Assembly: GCA_027659245.1 (NCBI GenBank) | Contig: JAQDPW010000026.1 | Span: 1-33,942 of the forward strand | DNA from: Streptococcaceae bacterium AM104-57 | GTDB lineage: Bacteria > Bacillota > Bacilli > Lactobacillales > Streptococcaceae | Direction of reading: 5' to 3' | DNA: 33,942 nucleotides | The notes under the pieces: model-generated | Seen by the model: the letters and a program-made list of their open reading frames with translations, nothing else | Told to the model about the DNA's origin: nothing | The model's database searches: none | Translations under genes and position numbers: made by a program | Shown: piece after piece, positions 1 to 9,143 of the stretch | Layout of the letters: each line of letters opens with the position of its first letter | Numbering within the stretch: the first letter of the stretch is position 1

Positions 1-48
1 GCCTCTTTGATTCTTTCAATTTGAAAATAAATTTGCGTAGCAGATATC

Positions 49-76
49 TTACAAACGTTTTCTTTTATAGTAAAAT
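49..76 (+). promoter_or_regulatory. Predicted promoter of ccdA-etrx2 with overlapping cre-like site
   Basis: A -35 TTACAA at 49-54 and a -10 TAAAAT at 71-76 are separated by 16 bases. Positions 49-65 (TTACAAACGTTTTCTTT) match the CcpA cre consensus WTGNAANCGNWNNCWWW at all but one position (A for G). The site covers the -35 and part of the spacer, a position expected to give carbon-catabolite repression. The promoter is by inspection and the CcpA role is inferred. Confidence 0.45.
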
Positions 77-107
77 AAAAGATGACTATATGAAAGAAGG
101 TTCTTAA

Positions 108-815
108 TTGGAAAGTATTTTATTTTTTATTTCTGTCTTTATAGCTGGGGTCTTGTCATTCTTTTCTCCCTGTATCTTTCCCTTGTTACCAGTCTACGCA
201 GGTGTTCTGCTAGATGATCAAGAGGAGTCAAGGACATTTCGTGTTTTGGGTAAAGATGTTGCCTGGTCAGGATTGATTCGGACACTCTGTTTCATTATGG
301 GTATCTCTCTCATCTTCTTTATTCTTGGATTTGGAGCAGGATTCCTTGGGAATTTACTTTATGCTGACTGGTTCCGTTATGTCATGGGAATCATGATTAT
401 TATACTGGGTTTGCATCAGATGGAAATTCTTCACTTACAAAAATTAGAGGTACAAAAAACAGTAACATTTAAGCAAAAACAGTCTAGCAAATATTTGTCG
501 GCCTTTTTACTGGGTATCAGCTTCAGCTTTGGCTGGACTCCATGTATAGGACCAGTTTTAAGTTCTGTTTTAGCACTGGCTGCCTCAGGAGGAAATGGAG
601 CTTTTCAGGGGGCCTTATTAACCCTCATTTACACTCTCGGAATGGCGCTTCCATTTTTAGTTCTGGCCTTGGCATCAGGTCTTGTCATGCCTTATTTTAG
701 TAGAATTAAATCCCACATACTTTTATTGAAGAAAATTGGTGGTTTATTGATCATTCTCATGGGAATTTTATTAATGTTGGGACAGTTAAATGTCTTATCT
801 GGAATATTAGGATAA
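108..815 (+). CDS. ccdA: CcdA-family membrane thiol-disulfide transporter
   Basis: This 235-residue polytopic membrane protein of the CcdA/DsbD transmembrane family passes reducing equivalents from cytoplasmic thioredoxin across the membrane to extracytoplasmic thiol-disulfide proteins. About six hydrophobic segments are visible. The two expected redox cysteines lie in Pro-Cys contexts: C22 in FSPCIFPLLP (first segment) and C146 in GWTPCIGPVL. The length is normal for the short CcdA form. The start is a TTG at 108, seven bases after GAAGG (96-100); nearby upstream ATGs run into stops at once. The lipoprotein gene starts 12 bases after the stop, so the two are surely one operon. The pair resembles the pneumococcal ccdA2-etrx2 locus, since no msrAB gene follows. 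The family assignment is firm; the partner is inferred from adjacency. Confidence 0.93.
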   Translation: MESILFFISVFIAGVLSFFSPCIFPLLPVYAGVLLDDQEESRTFRVLGKDVAWSGLIRTLCFIMGISLIFFILGFGAGFLGNLLYADWFRYVMGIMIIILGLHQMEILHLQKLEVQKTVTFKQKQSSKYLSAFLLGISFSFGWTPCIGPVLSSVLALAASGGNGAFQGALLTLIYTLGMALPFLVLALASGLVMPYFSRIKSHILLLKKIGGLLIILMGILLMLGQLNVLSGILG

Positions 816-827
816 AAGGAGTTATCT

Positions 828-1388
828 ATGAAAAAAATTATCTATTTTGGCCTTAGTTTCTTGTCTCTCTTTCTTCTGATTGCTTGTGGCAAGGAAGAGA
901 AAAAATCAAGTCCACAAAATCAATCAAATCAGACACAACAAGTTCCTGTGAAGCAAGTAGCTATTGGAGCAGAAGCACCTGATTTCACCCTTCAATCGAT
1001 GGATGGAAAAGAAGTCAAATTATCTGATTATAAAGGTAAGAAAGTTTATCTTAAATTTTGGGCATCTTGGTGTGGACCATGTAAGAAAAGTATGCCAGAA
1101 TTGATGGAGCTTGCTGCTAAGGAAGATCGTGATTTCGAAATTTTATCTGTCATTGCGCCAGGGCTTCAAGGTGAAAAAACGATAGACCAATTTCCAAAGT
1201 GGTTTGAAGAACAAGGTTATAAAGACATCCCAGTTTTATATGATACGAAAGGAGCTGTTTTTCAAGATTATCAAATTCGAAGCATCCCTACAGAGTATCT
1301 AATTGATTCACAGGGTAAAATTGCTAAGATTCAATTAGGTGCGATTAGTAACGCAGATGCAGAAGCAGCTTTTGCTCAAATGAAATAA
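828..1388 (+). CDS. etrx2: Extracellular thioredoxin-fold lipoprotein (TlpA/Etrx2 type)
   Basis: A 186-residue surface lipoprotein likely to reduce oxidised proteins outside the membrane with electrons from the adjacent CcdA. The signal peptide ends in a lipobox, LLIAC, with C20 as the lipidated cysteine. A Lys/Ser/Gln-rich linker (about 21-45) is followed by an AhpC/TlpA-type thioredoxin fold. The active site is WCGPC with C82 and C85, and the cis-proline loop reads RSIPTEYLID. In S. pneumoniae two such lipoproteins are known; the CGPC motif and the lack of a linked msrAB gene point to Etrx2 rather than Etrx1. GGAG lies before the ATG. A strong terminator follows at 1402-1435. No defects are seen. 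Confidence 0.88.
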   Translation: MKKIIYFGLSFLSLFLLIACGKEEKKSSPQNQSNQTQQVPVKQVAIGAEAPDFTLQSMDGKEVKLSDYKGKKVYLKFWASWCGPCKKSMPELMELAAKEDRDFEILSVIAPGLQGEKTIDQFPKWFEEQGYKDIPVLYDTKGAVFQDYQIRSIPTEYLIDSQGKIAKIQLGAISNADAEAAFAQMK

Positions 1389-1401
1389 AGTAATGAAATA
1401 T

Positions 1402-1435
1402 AAAAATGTCTAGACAAACCGTCTAGACATTTTTT
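1402..1435. terminator. Bidirectional terminator between etrx2 and ldh
   Basis: AAAAATGTCTAGAC (1402-1415) pairs with GTCTAGACATTTTT (1421-1434) around the loop AAACC, with A-runs on one side and T-runs on the other. It can end transcription from both convergent genes; the ldh stop codon lies 11 bases away. Confidence 0.9.
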
Positions 1436-1445
1436 CTAACATAAA

Positions 1446-2456
<1,011 letters not shown>

Positions 2457-2481
2457 TTAAGGGCTTCCCCCATTTGATTTC

Positions 2482-2510
2482 ATTCTATCACTTTTAAATA
2501 GCTTTGTCAC
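2482..2510 (-). promoter_or_regulatory. ldh promoter
   Basis: On the minus strand the -35 is GTGACA (2510-2505) and the -10 is TAGAAT (2487-2482), with a 17-base spacer. Both are near consensus, as expected for a highly expressed glycolytic gene. Confidence 0.75.
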
Positions 2511-2531
2511 GAATATAACCTCCACTTAGAC

Positions 2532-2548
2532 ATGTAAACGTTTTAGTC
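2532..2548. promoter_or_regulatory. cre-like CcpA site between the ldh and gyrA promoters
   Basis: ATGTAAACGTTTTAGTC fits the cre consensus WTGNAANCGNWNNCWWW except near its 3' end and has the central AACGTT palindrome. It lies about 20 bases upstream of the ldh -35, a position where CcpA usually activates rather than represses. It is also upstream of the gyrA promoter. The CcpA role is inferred. Confidence 0.5.
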
Positions 2549-2559
2549 GAATTGGAAGA

Positions 2560-2588
2560 CTGAAATCTAGGGCAAACTATGGTATAAT
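2560..2588 (+). promoter_or_regulatory. gyrA promoter
   Basis: A perfect -10 TATAAT (2583-2588) is preceded by the extended -10 dinucleotide TG (2580-2581). A weak -35, CTGAAA (2560-2565), lies 17 bases upstream. Confidence 0.75.
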
Positions 2589-2625
2589 ATATCTAGTTAC
2601 TAATAGTGAAATGAGGCATTTGTTA

Positions 2626-5094
2626 ATGCAAGATAAAAATTTAGTGAATGTCAATCTGACAAAGGAGATGAAGACCAGCTTTATTGACTACGCCATGAGT
2701 GTTATCGTATCGCGGGCCCTTCCTGATGTTCGAGATGGATTGAAACCAGTTCATCGTCGTATTCTATACGGTATGAACGAGTTGGGTGTGACACCTGAGA
2801 AACCCCATAAGAAATCTGCCCGTATTACAGGGGATGTCATGGGTAAATACCATCCACACGGGGACTCATCTATCTATGAAGCTATGGTTCGTATGGCTCA
2901 ATGGTGGAGTTACCGTTACATGCTTGTAGATGGGCATGGGAATTTTGGTTCCATGGATGGTGATGGTGCCGCAGCTCAGCGTTATACTGAAGCGCGCATG
3001 AGCAAGATTGCACTTGAGATGCTTCGTGACATCAATAAAAATACTGTTGATTTTGTAGATAACTATGATGCCAATGAACGTGAACCTATTGTTCTACCAG
3101 CTCGTTTCCCAAATCTTTTGGTCAATGGTGCTACAGGTATTGCCGTTGGTATGGCAACCAATATTCCGCCACATAACTTGGGTGAAACTATCGACGCCGT
3201 GAAACTGGTTATGGATAATCCAGAAGTTACGACCAAAGACTTGATGGAGGTTCTGCCTGGTCCAGACTTCCCAACTGGTGCCCTTGTTATGGGGAAATCA
3301 GGGATTCATAAGGCTTATGAAACAGGTAAAGGATCGATTGTGCTTCGTTCTCGTACTGAAATCGAAGAAACTAAGACTGGTCGCGAACGTATCGTTGTTA
3401 CTGAATTCCCATATATGGTTAATAAGACCAAAGTCCATGAACATATTGTGCGTTTAGTTCAAGAAAAACGTATCGAAGGTATTACAGCTGTTCGTGACGA
3501 ATCTAACCGTGAGGGTGTTCGCTTTGTTATCGAAGTGAAGCGTGATGCGTCAGCCAATGTTATTTTGAACAACTTGTTCAAGATGACTCAAATGCAAACT
3601 AGCTTTGGATTTAACATGCTGGCTATCCAGAATGGTGTACCAAAGATTCTCTCTCTTCGTCAAATCTTGGATGCTTATATTGAGCACCAAAAAGAAGTGG
3701 TGACTCGTCGTACTCAATTTGACAAAGAGAAAGCTGAAGCGCGTGCACACATCTTAGAAGGTTTGTTAATTGCTCTGGACCATATTGATGAAGTTATTCG
3801 TATCATTCGTGCCAGTGAAACGGATGCAGAAGCCCAAGCTGAATTGATGAGCAAGTTCAAGTTATCTGAACGTCAAAGTCAAGCAATTCTCGATATGCGT
3901 CTTCGTCGTTTGACAGGTTTGGAACGTGACAAGATTCAGTCAGAATATGATGAACTTATTGCTTTGATTGCTGACTTGGCAGACATTCTTGCAAAACCAG
4001 AACGCGTAGCGCAAATCATCAAGGAAGAATTGGATGAGGTCAAACGTAAGTTTGGCGATCCACGTCGTACTGAGTTGATGGTTGGTGAAGTCTTGACACT
4101 TGAAGATGAAGACTTGATTGAAGAGTCTGATGTTCTCATCACTCTATCAAATAAAGGTTATATCAAACGTTTGGACCAAGACGAATTTACAGCTCAAAAA
4201 CGTGGTGGACGTGGCGTTCAAGGAACTGGAGTTAAGGACGATGACTTTGTGCGTGAATTGGTTTCAACGAGTACTCATGATCACTTGCTATTCTTCACCA
4301 ATAAAGGACGTGTTTATCGTCTTAAGGGGTATGAAATTCCAGAATACGGTCGTACAGCCAAAGGTTTGCCAGTTGTCAATCTTTTGAAACTGGATGAAGG
4401 TGAAAGCATTCAAACCATTATCAATGTCGAATCTGAACGCAGTGATGATGCCTATCTCTTCTTTACGACACGTGCTGGTATTGTTAAGAGAACCAGCGTT
4501 AAAGAATTCGCAAACATTCGTCAAAATGGTCTCAAAGCTTTAAATCTGAAAGATGAGGATGAGTTGATTAATGTCTTACTAACTGAAAAAGACACAGATA
4601 TCATCATCGGAACCAAATTAGGTTATGCAGTTCGTTTCAATCAGTCTTCAGTTCGTAGTATGAGTCGTATCGCCACTGGTGTTAAAGGGGTAAACCTTCG
4701 TGAAGGTGATGCAGTAGTAGGAGCGAGAGTGATCACTGACCAAGATGAAGTCCTTATCATCACTGAAAAAGGTTATGGGAAACGTACAGTTGCCACTGAA
4801 TATCCAACTAAGGGTCGTGCTGGTAAAGGAATGAAAACAGCTAATGTTACTGAGAAAAATGGTCCACTTGCGGGTCTTCTGACTGTAAAAGGAGATGAAG
4901 ATTTGATGATCATTACAGATACTGGTGTGATGATTCGGACTAATGTCGCCAATATTTCTCAAACTGGACGCTCAACCATGGGAGTGAAAGTCATGCGTCT
5001 AGACGAGAATGCCAAGATTGTGACCTTTACAAGTGTTGCAGCTGCGGAGAAAGAAGAAGTTGGGACAGAAAAAGAAACAGAAAGTGAAGCATAA
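2626..5094 (+). CDS. gyrA: DNA gyrase subunit A
   Basis: The A subunit of gyrase breaks and rejoins DNA and, with GyrB, introduces negative supercoils. The product has 822 residues. The catalytic tyrosine is Y120 ([10 protein letters not shown]), followed by the tower and coiled-coil region. The C-terminal beta-pinwheel holds the gyrase-specific GyrA-box [10 protein letters not shown], which separates it from ParC. The quinolone-resistance region carries S81 and E85, the sensitive residues. Residue 114 is Gly (DGDGAAAQ), where S. pneumoniae usually has Ser. An ATG at 2611 is in frame, but the 2626 start matches the family N-terminus ([12 protein letters not shown]) and has GAGG nine bases upstream. 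The TAATG overlap with srtA indicates translational coupling. Confidence 0.98.
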   Translation: MQDKNLVNVNLTKEMKTSFIDYAMSVIVSRALPDVRDGLKPVHRRILYGMNELGVTPEKPHKKSARITGDVMGKYHPHGDSSIYEAMVRMAQWWSYRYMLVDGHGNFGSMDGDGAAAQRYTEARMSKIALEMLRDINKNTVDFVDNYDANEREPIVLPARFPNLLVNGATGIAVGMATNIPPHNLGETIDAVKLVMDNPEVTTKDLMEVLPGPDFPTGALVMGKSGIHKAYETGKGSIVLRSRTEIEETKTGRERIVVTEFPYMVNKTKVHEHIVRLVQEKRIEGITAVRDESNREGVRFVIEVKRDASANVILNNLFKMTQMQTSFGFNMLAIQNGVPKILSLRQILDAYIEHQKEVVTRRTQFDKEKAEARAHILEGLLIALDHIDEVIRIIRASETDAEAQAELMSKFKLSERQSQAILDMRLRRLTGLERDKIQSEYDELIALIADLADILAKPERVAQIIKEELDEVKRKFGDPRRTELMVGEVLTLEDEDLIEESDVLITLSNKGYIKRLDQDEFTAQKRGGRGVQGTGVKDDDFVRELVSTSTHDHLLFFTNKGRVYRLKGYEIPEYGRTAKGLPVVNLLKLDEGESIQTIINVESERSDDAYLFFTTRAGIVKRTSVKEFANIRQNGLKALNLKDEDELINVLLTEKDTDIIIGTKLGYAVRFNQSSVRSMSRIATGVKGVNLREGDAVVGARVITDQDEVLIITEKGYGKRTVATEYPTKGRAGKGMKTANVTEKNGPLAGLLTVKGDEDLMIITDTGVMIRTNVANISQTGRSTMGVKVMRLDENAKIVTFTSVAAAEKEEVGTEKETESEA

Positions 5095-5840
5095 TGTCTC
5101 AAAAAAAGAATGTAAGTAAAAAAAATAAACGTAAGAATCTACTCATTAATATCCTAGCAGGATTCTTAATCGTGCTATCAATTGCTCTGATCTTTAACTC
5201 GAAAATTCGTGATATCTTTATGGTTTGGAATACCAATAAGTATCAAGTGAACCAAGTAACAAAGGAAAAGCTTGAAGAAAACTTGGAAATAGAAGGAAAT
5301 TTTGATTTCGATTCTGTAAAGGCTATCTCATCCGAAGCGGTTTTATCTGCCCAGTGGGATGCCCAACAACTTCCTGTTATTGGAGGAATTGCCATTCCTG
5401 AAGTAGAGATTAACCTACCTATCTTTAAAGGTTTGGATAATGTTAACTTGTTCTATGGGGCAGGAACCATGAAACCAAATCAAAAAATGGGGGAAGGAAA
5501 TTATTCTCTTGCTAGTCACCATATTTTTACAGCTGAAAATGCCAGTCAGATGCTCTTTTCACCTTTGGTCAATGCCAAAGAAGGGATGAAAATTTATTTG
5601 ACTGATAAGGAAAAGGTTTATACTTATGTCATTCGTGAAGTCAAACACGTTACACCTGACCGCGTTGATGAAATAGAAGACCGTGAGGGAATCAAAGAAA
5701 TTACCTTGGTAACCTGTGTAGACTACAATGCCACAGAACGGATTATCGTGAAGGGAGATTTCAAAGAAGTGAAACCTTATGCAGAAACTCCATCAGATAT
5801 CTTAGAAGCCTTTAATAAGCCTTATAAGCAAAGATATTAA
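5094..5840 (+). CDS. srtA: Class A sortase, housekeeping transpeptidase
   Basis: SrtA cleaves the Thr-Gly bond of LPXTG proteins and links them to peptidoglycan. The 248-residue product has a basic N-terminus and one membrane anchor (about 15-35), so the catalytic domain faces outward. The catalytic residues are H142 (SLASHHIF), C208 (TLVTC) and R216, the numbering I recall for S. pyogenes SrtA. The ATG overlaps the gyrA stop by one base; coupling of srtA to gyrA is a common streptococcal arrangement. No separate promoter is seen. A terminator follows at 5855-5887. This enzyme would anchor the large adhesin at the end of the window if that protein carries an LPXTG motif beyond the edge. Confidence 0.97.
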   Translation: MSQKKNVSKKNKRKNLLINILAGFLIVLSIALIFNSKIRDIFMVWNTNKYQVNQVTKEKLEENLEIEGNFDFDSVKAISSEAVLSAQWDAQQLPVIGGIAIPEVEINLPIFKGLDNVNLFYGAGTMKPNQKMGEGNYSLASHHIFTAENASQMLFSPLVNAKEGMKIYLTDKEKVYTYVIREVKHVTPDRVDEIEDREGIKEITLVTCVDYNATERIIVKGDFKEVKPYAETPSDILEAFNKPYKQRY

Positions 5841-5854
5841 GAGATAAGATTAAT

Positions 5855-5887
5855 AAAAAAGGTTTGCTAGTAATAGCGAACCTTTTT
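5855..5887 (+). terminator. Terminator of gyrA-srtA
   Basis: AAAAAGGTTTGCTA (about 5856-5869) pairs with TAGCGAACCTTTTT (about 5874-5887) around GTAA, with one wobble pair, and ends in a T-run. Confidence 0.88.
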
Positions 5888-5921
5888 CTTGTCAATTTCA
5901 GAAAATAGATAGGAAAAAGAC

Positions 5922-5950
5922 TTTTCAATTTTGGTAAAAAGTAGTATAAT
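5922..5950 (+). promoter_or_regulatory. asd promoter
   Basis: A perfect -10 TATAAT (5945-5950) and a weak -35 TTTTCA (5922-5927) are 17 bases apart. Transcription should start near 5957, giving a leader of about 40 bases. Confidence 0.65.
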
Positions 5951-5964
5951 GTTTCTATTATAGA

Positions 5965-5979
5965 AATTTTTAGAAAATT
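5965..5979. promoter_or_regulatory. CodY-box-like site in the asd leader
   Basis: AATTTTTAGAAAATT matches the CodY consensus AATTTTCWGAAAATT at 14 of 15 positions. It lies just downstream of the predicted transcription start, where binding would block initiation or elongation. It would tie asd-dapA to branched-chain amino-acid and GTP status. The match is seen; the regulation is inferred. Confidence 0.5.
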
Positions 5980-5995
5980 CCGAAAGAGGTTTGTT

Positions 5996-7072
5996 ATGGG
6001 ATATACAGTTGCTGTTGTCGGCGCTACAGGTGCCGTTGGTGCTCAAATGATCAAAATGTTGGAAGAATCAACTCTTCCAATCGATAAGATTCGTTACCTT
6101 GCGTCTGCACGTTCTGCAGGAAAGGTTTTGCAATTCAAAGGTCAAGATGTGACCATCGAAGAAACAACAGAAGACGCTTTTGAAGGGGTTGATATTGCTC
6201 TTTTCTCAGCTGGTGGATCAACTTCTGCAAAATATGCACCCTATGCAGTCAAAGCTGGTGCGGTAGTAGTAGATAACACATCTTATTTCCGTCAAAATCC
6301 AGATGTACCATTGGTTGTTCCTGAAGTCAATGCTCACGCCCTTGATGCCCATAACGGAATCATTGCCTGCCCTAACTGTTCAACAATCCAAATGATGGTG
6401 GCTCTTGAGCCAGTTCGCCAAAAATGGGGCTTGGACCGTATCATCGTTTCAACTTACCAAGCAGTTTCAGGTGCTGGTATGGGAGCGATTCTTGAAACAC
6501 AACGTGAACTTCGTGAAGTCTTGAATGATGGTGTGAAACCACGTGATTTGCATGCGGAAATCTTGCCTTCAGGTGGTGACAAGAAACATTATCCTATCGC
6601 CTTCAATGCTCTTCCACAGATTGACTTATTCACTGATAATGATTACACATACGAAGAGATGAAGATGACTAAGGAAACTAAGAAAATCATGGAAGATGAT
6701 AGCATCGCTGTTTCAGCAACTTGCGTGCGTATTCCAGTCTTGTCAGCTCACTCAGAATCAGTTTATATTGAAACAAAAGAGGTTGCTCCAATTGAAGAAG
6801 TCAAAGCTGCTATCGCTGCTTTCCCAGGCGCAGTTTTAGAGGATGATGTAGCTAATCAAATCTATCCACAAGCTATCAATGCAGTTGGTTCACGCGATAC
6901 CTTTGTAGGTCGCGTTCGTAAGGACTTGGATGCTGAAAAAGGTATCCACATGTGGGTGGTATCTGACAACCTTCTCAAGGGAGCAGCTTGGAACTCAGTT
7001 CAAATTGCAGAAACATTGCATGAACGTGGCTTGGTTCGTCCAACTACAGACTTAAAATTTGAATTGAAATAA
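5996..7072 (+). CDS. asd: Aspartate-semialdehyde dehydrogenase
   Basis: This NADP-dependent enzyme converts L-4-aspartyl phosphate to L-aspartate-4-semialdehyde, the branch point to lysine/diaminopimelate, threonine and methionine. The 358-residue product has the N-terminal nucleotide loop GATGAVG (9-15), the catalytic cysteine C128 in ACPNCST, and the substrate-binding segment [13 protein letters not shown] with its conserved Arg and His. The length is normal. GAGG lies upstream of the ATG. dapA, for the next step toward lysine, follows 50 bases downstream behind a small hairpin. The operon supplies lysine for the Gram-positive peptidoglycan stem peptide. A CodY-like box lies in the leader. 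Confidence 0.97.
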   Translation: MGYTVAVVGATGAVGAQMIKMLEESTLPIDKIRYLASARSAGKVLQFKGQDVTIEETTEDAFEGVDIALFSAGGSTSAKYAPYAVKAGAVVVDNTSYFRQNPDVPLVVPEVNAHALDAHNGIIACPNCSTIQMMVALEPVRQKWGLDRIIVSTYQAVSGAGMGAILETQRELREVLNDGVKPRDLHAEILPSGGDKKHYPIAFNALPQIDLFTDNDYTYEEMKMTKETKKIMEDDSIAVSATCVRIPVLSAHSESVYIETKEVAPIEEVKAAIAAFPGAVLEDDVANQIYPQAINAVGSRDTFVGRVRKDLDAEKGIHMWVVSDNLLKGAAWNSVQIAETLHERGLVRPTTDLKFELK

Positions 7073-7077
7073 TGTGT

Positions 7078-7097
7078 AGGAGTTCATTTGAACTCCT
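7078..7097 (+). terminator. Small hairpin between asd and dapA
   Basis: AGGAGTTC (7078-7085) pairs perfectly with GAACTCCT (7090-7097) around ATTT, followed by TCTTTG rather than a true T-run. It probably attenuates or processes the asd-dapA message rather than ending it. Confidence 0.45.
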
Positions 7098-7122
7098 TCT
7101 TTGAAATAGAGAGGTGTTTTGT

Positions 7123-8058
7123 ATGTCTTATCAAGATTTAAAAGATTGTAAAATTATCACGGCCTTTATTACTCCTTTTCATGAAGATGGGTCAATCAAT
7201 TTTGATGCAATTCCAGACTTGATTGAGCACTTGTTAGCCCATCATACTGATGGAATTCTATTAGCGGGAACTACTGCTGAAAGTCCAACATTGACACATG
7301 ATGAGGAACTGGAGCTTTTTGCAGCGGTTCAAAAGGTGGTTCAGGGGCGTGTTCCTTTGATTGCTGGTATCGGTACAAATGACACACGTGACTCGATTGA
7401 GTTCGTTAAAGAAGTAGCAGAGTTTGGTGGCTTTGCAGCAGGACTTGCCATTGTTCCTTACTACAATAAACCGTCTCAAGAAGGGATGTACCAGCACTTT
7501 AAAGCTATTGCCGATGCATCTGATTTGCCAATTATCCTCTATAATATCCCAGGTCGTGTAGTGGTAGAATTAACTCCTGAGACCATGCTTCGTTTGGCTG
7601 AACATCCAAATATTATCGGTGTTAAAGAATGTACCAGCCTTGCCAATATGGCTTATTTGATCGAGCATAAACCAGAGGAATTCTTGATTTATACGGGTGA
7701 GGATGGAGATGCCTTCCATGCGATGAACTTGGGTGCTGATGGAGTTATCTCTGTCGCATCGCATACAAATGGTGATGAAATGTATGAGATGTTCACAGCT
7801 ATCGCTAACAGTGATATTAAAAAAGCAGCTGCAATTCAGAGACAATTTATTCCTAAAGTCAATGCTCTCTTCTCATATCCAAGTCCAGCTCCTGTCAAAG
7901 CTGTGCTGAATTATATGGGATTTGAAGCTGGGCCAACTCGTTTGCCTTTAGTTCCAGCTCCAGAAGAAGATGCTAAACGCATCATCAAGGTTGTTATAGA
8001 TGGTGACTATGAAGCAACTAAAGCGACAGTAACTGGTGTTCTTCGTCCAGACTATTAA
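7123..8058 (+). CDS. dapA: 4-hydroxy-tetrahydrodipicolinate synthase
   Basis: DapA condenses pyruvate with aspartate semialdehyde, the first committed step to lysine, in the cytoplasm. The 311-residue TIM-barrel protein has the substrate loop GTTAESPTL (49-57), the catalytic Y140 in LYNIPGR, and the Schiff-base lysine K168 in IGVKECTS. The frame is open to a GTG at 7114, but the ATG at 7123 is chosen because GAGAGG lies eight bases before it and overlaps the GTG. It is the second gene after asd. One substitution is visible in a usually conserved motif: GTTGE of many homologues reads GTTAE here, as in other streptococci. Confidence 0.96.
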   Translation: MSYQDLKDCKIITAFITPFHEDGSINFDAIPDLIEHLLAHHTDGILLAGTTAESPTLTHDEELELFAAVQKVVQGRVPLIAGIGTNDTRDSIEFVKEVAEFGGFAAGLAIVPYYNKPSQEGMYQHFKAIADASDLPIILYNIPGRVVVELTPETMLRLAEHPNIIGVKECTSLANMAYLIEHKPEEFLIYTGEDGDAFHAMNLGADGVISVASHTNGDEMYEMFTAIANSDIKKAAAIQRQFIPKVNALFSYPSPAPVKAVLNYMGFEAGPTRLPLVPAPEEDAKRIIKVVIDGDYEATKATVTGVLRPDY

Positions 8059-8075
8059 TAATTCGATGAATGATT

Positions 8076-8115
8076 AACTTCCTGAACAAAATATTTTTGT
8101 TAGGAAGTTTTTTTC
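8076..8115 (+). terminator. Terminator of asd-dapA
   Basis: AACTTCCT plus AACAAAA (8077-8092, with a bulged G) pairs with TTTTGTT plus AGGAAGTT (up to 8109), then a run of T. It isolates the competence gene dprA from the operon upstream. Confidence 0.88.
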
Positions 8116-8122
8116 TTTTATT

Positions 8123-8130
8123 TACGAATA
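8123..8130 (+). promoter_or_regulatory. ComX box (cin-box) of dprA
   Basis: TACGAATA is the exact core of the streptococcal late-competence promoter read by the alternative sigma factor ComX. It lies about 31 bases before the dprA start and after a T-rich stretch. No convincing sigma-A promoter accompanies it, so dprA should be induced during competence. Confidence 0.9.
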
Positions 8131-8161
8131 AATAACTAGAGAGATAAACAAGGAGTCGATG

Positions 8162-9025
8162 ATGAAGATAAAAATTGATAATTTTGAGATCTATAAGTTG
8201 AAGCAAGCAGGTTTAAGTAATCAGCAGGTATTGAAGGTTCTTCAATTCGGAGAAATTTATGATCAAGAGTTAAGCTTAGAGACTATTGCTGAGGCCTCTG
8301 AATGTCGTAATCCCATTCTTTTTATGGAACGATACCACAAACTAAGCCTTGAGAGTATGGATCGTTTAAAGAGAGATTTTGAGAAATTTCCGTCATTCTC
8401 CATTTTAGATGATGTCTACCCTTTTGCCCTTTGTGAAATCTACGACGCACCAGTTCTGCTTTTCTATAAGGGGGATATAAACTTATTAAAGTTACCAAAA
8501 ATTGCGGTTGTTGGAAGTCGCACTTGTAGTCAGTCAGGTACAAAATCAGTCCGTAAGGTTATTGAAGAATTAGAGAATGAGCTGGTGATTGTGAGTGGGC
8601 TTGCTAGAGGGATTGATACTGCAGCGCATATGTCTATTCTTCAAGGTGGTGGAAAAACTATTGCAGTCATTGGGACTGGCTTGGATGTTTACTATCCACG
8701 TTCTAATAAACGACTGCAGGACTACATCGGTGAATATCATTTGCTACTGAGTGAGTATGGACCTGGCGAAGAACCCTTGAAATATCATTTTCCAGCGCGA
8801 AATAGGATTATAGCGGGCTTATGTATGGGTGTCATCGTTGCTGAGGCAAAGATGAGATCTGGTAGTTTGATTACCTGTGAGCGAGCTATGGAAGAAGGAA
8901 GAGATGTTTTTGCTATTCCAGGTAGCATTTTAGATGGTCGTTCAGATGGTTGTCATCACTTGGTTCAAGAAGGTGCAAAACTTGTTTCGAGTGGTCAGGA
9001 TGTGCTAGCAGAATTTGAATTTTAA
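8162..9025 (+). CDS. dprA: DNA processing protein DprA (Smf)
   Basis: DprA binds incoming single-stranded DNA during transformation, loads RecA, and in pneumococcus also helps shut off competence by binding phosphorylated ComE. The product has 287 residues from the second ATG. An N-terminal helical (SAM-like) region precedes a Rossmann-type DprA domain with VVGSRTCSQSG, SGLARGIDTAAH, GTGLDVYYP and ARNRIIAGL. The C-terminal PGSILDGRSDGCHHLI-like segment is conserved (here ending HHLV). Two tandem ATGs occur at 8159 and 8162; AGGAG ends at 8155, so the second gives the better six-base spacing. The gene stands alone between terminators and promoters, with the ComX box upstream. Nothing suggests loss of function. 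Confidence 0.96.
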   Translation: MKIKIDNFEIYKLKQAGLSNQQVLKVLQFGEIYDQELSLETIAEASECRNPILFMERYHKLSLESMDRLKRDFEKFPSFSILDDVYPFALCEIYDAPVLLFYKGDINLLKLPKIAVVGSRTCSQSGTKSVRKVIEELENELVIVSGLARGIDTAAHMSILQGGGKTIAVIGTGLDVYYPRSNKRLQDYIGEYHLLLSEYGPGEEPLKYHFPARNRIIAGLCMGVIVAEAKMRSGSLITCERAMEEGRDVFAIPGSILDGRSDGCHHLVQEGAKLVSSGQDVLAEFEF

Positions 9026-9079
9026 GAACTAGTAAGGTTCTATCGGTTAAACTTTTCTTCTATATATAGTAGTTAAGTC

Positions 9080-9108
9080 TTGACAGGTCTCTAAAAATGG
9101 TTTACACT
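9080..9108 (+). promoter_or_regulatory. topA promoter
   Basis: A perfect -35 TTGACA (9080-9085), a 17-base spacer and the -10 TACACT (9103-9108) make topA independent of competence control of dprA. Confidence 0.7.
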
Positions 9109-9143
9109 TTATAAAGTTTATTACTTTGAAAAGGTGTGATACT

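Noticed and set aside
2626..5094. ParC (topoisomerase IV) instead of GyrA
   Set aside because: The GyrA-box [10 protein letters not shown], the N-terminus and the linkage to srtA fit GyrA.
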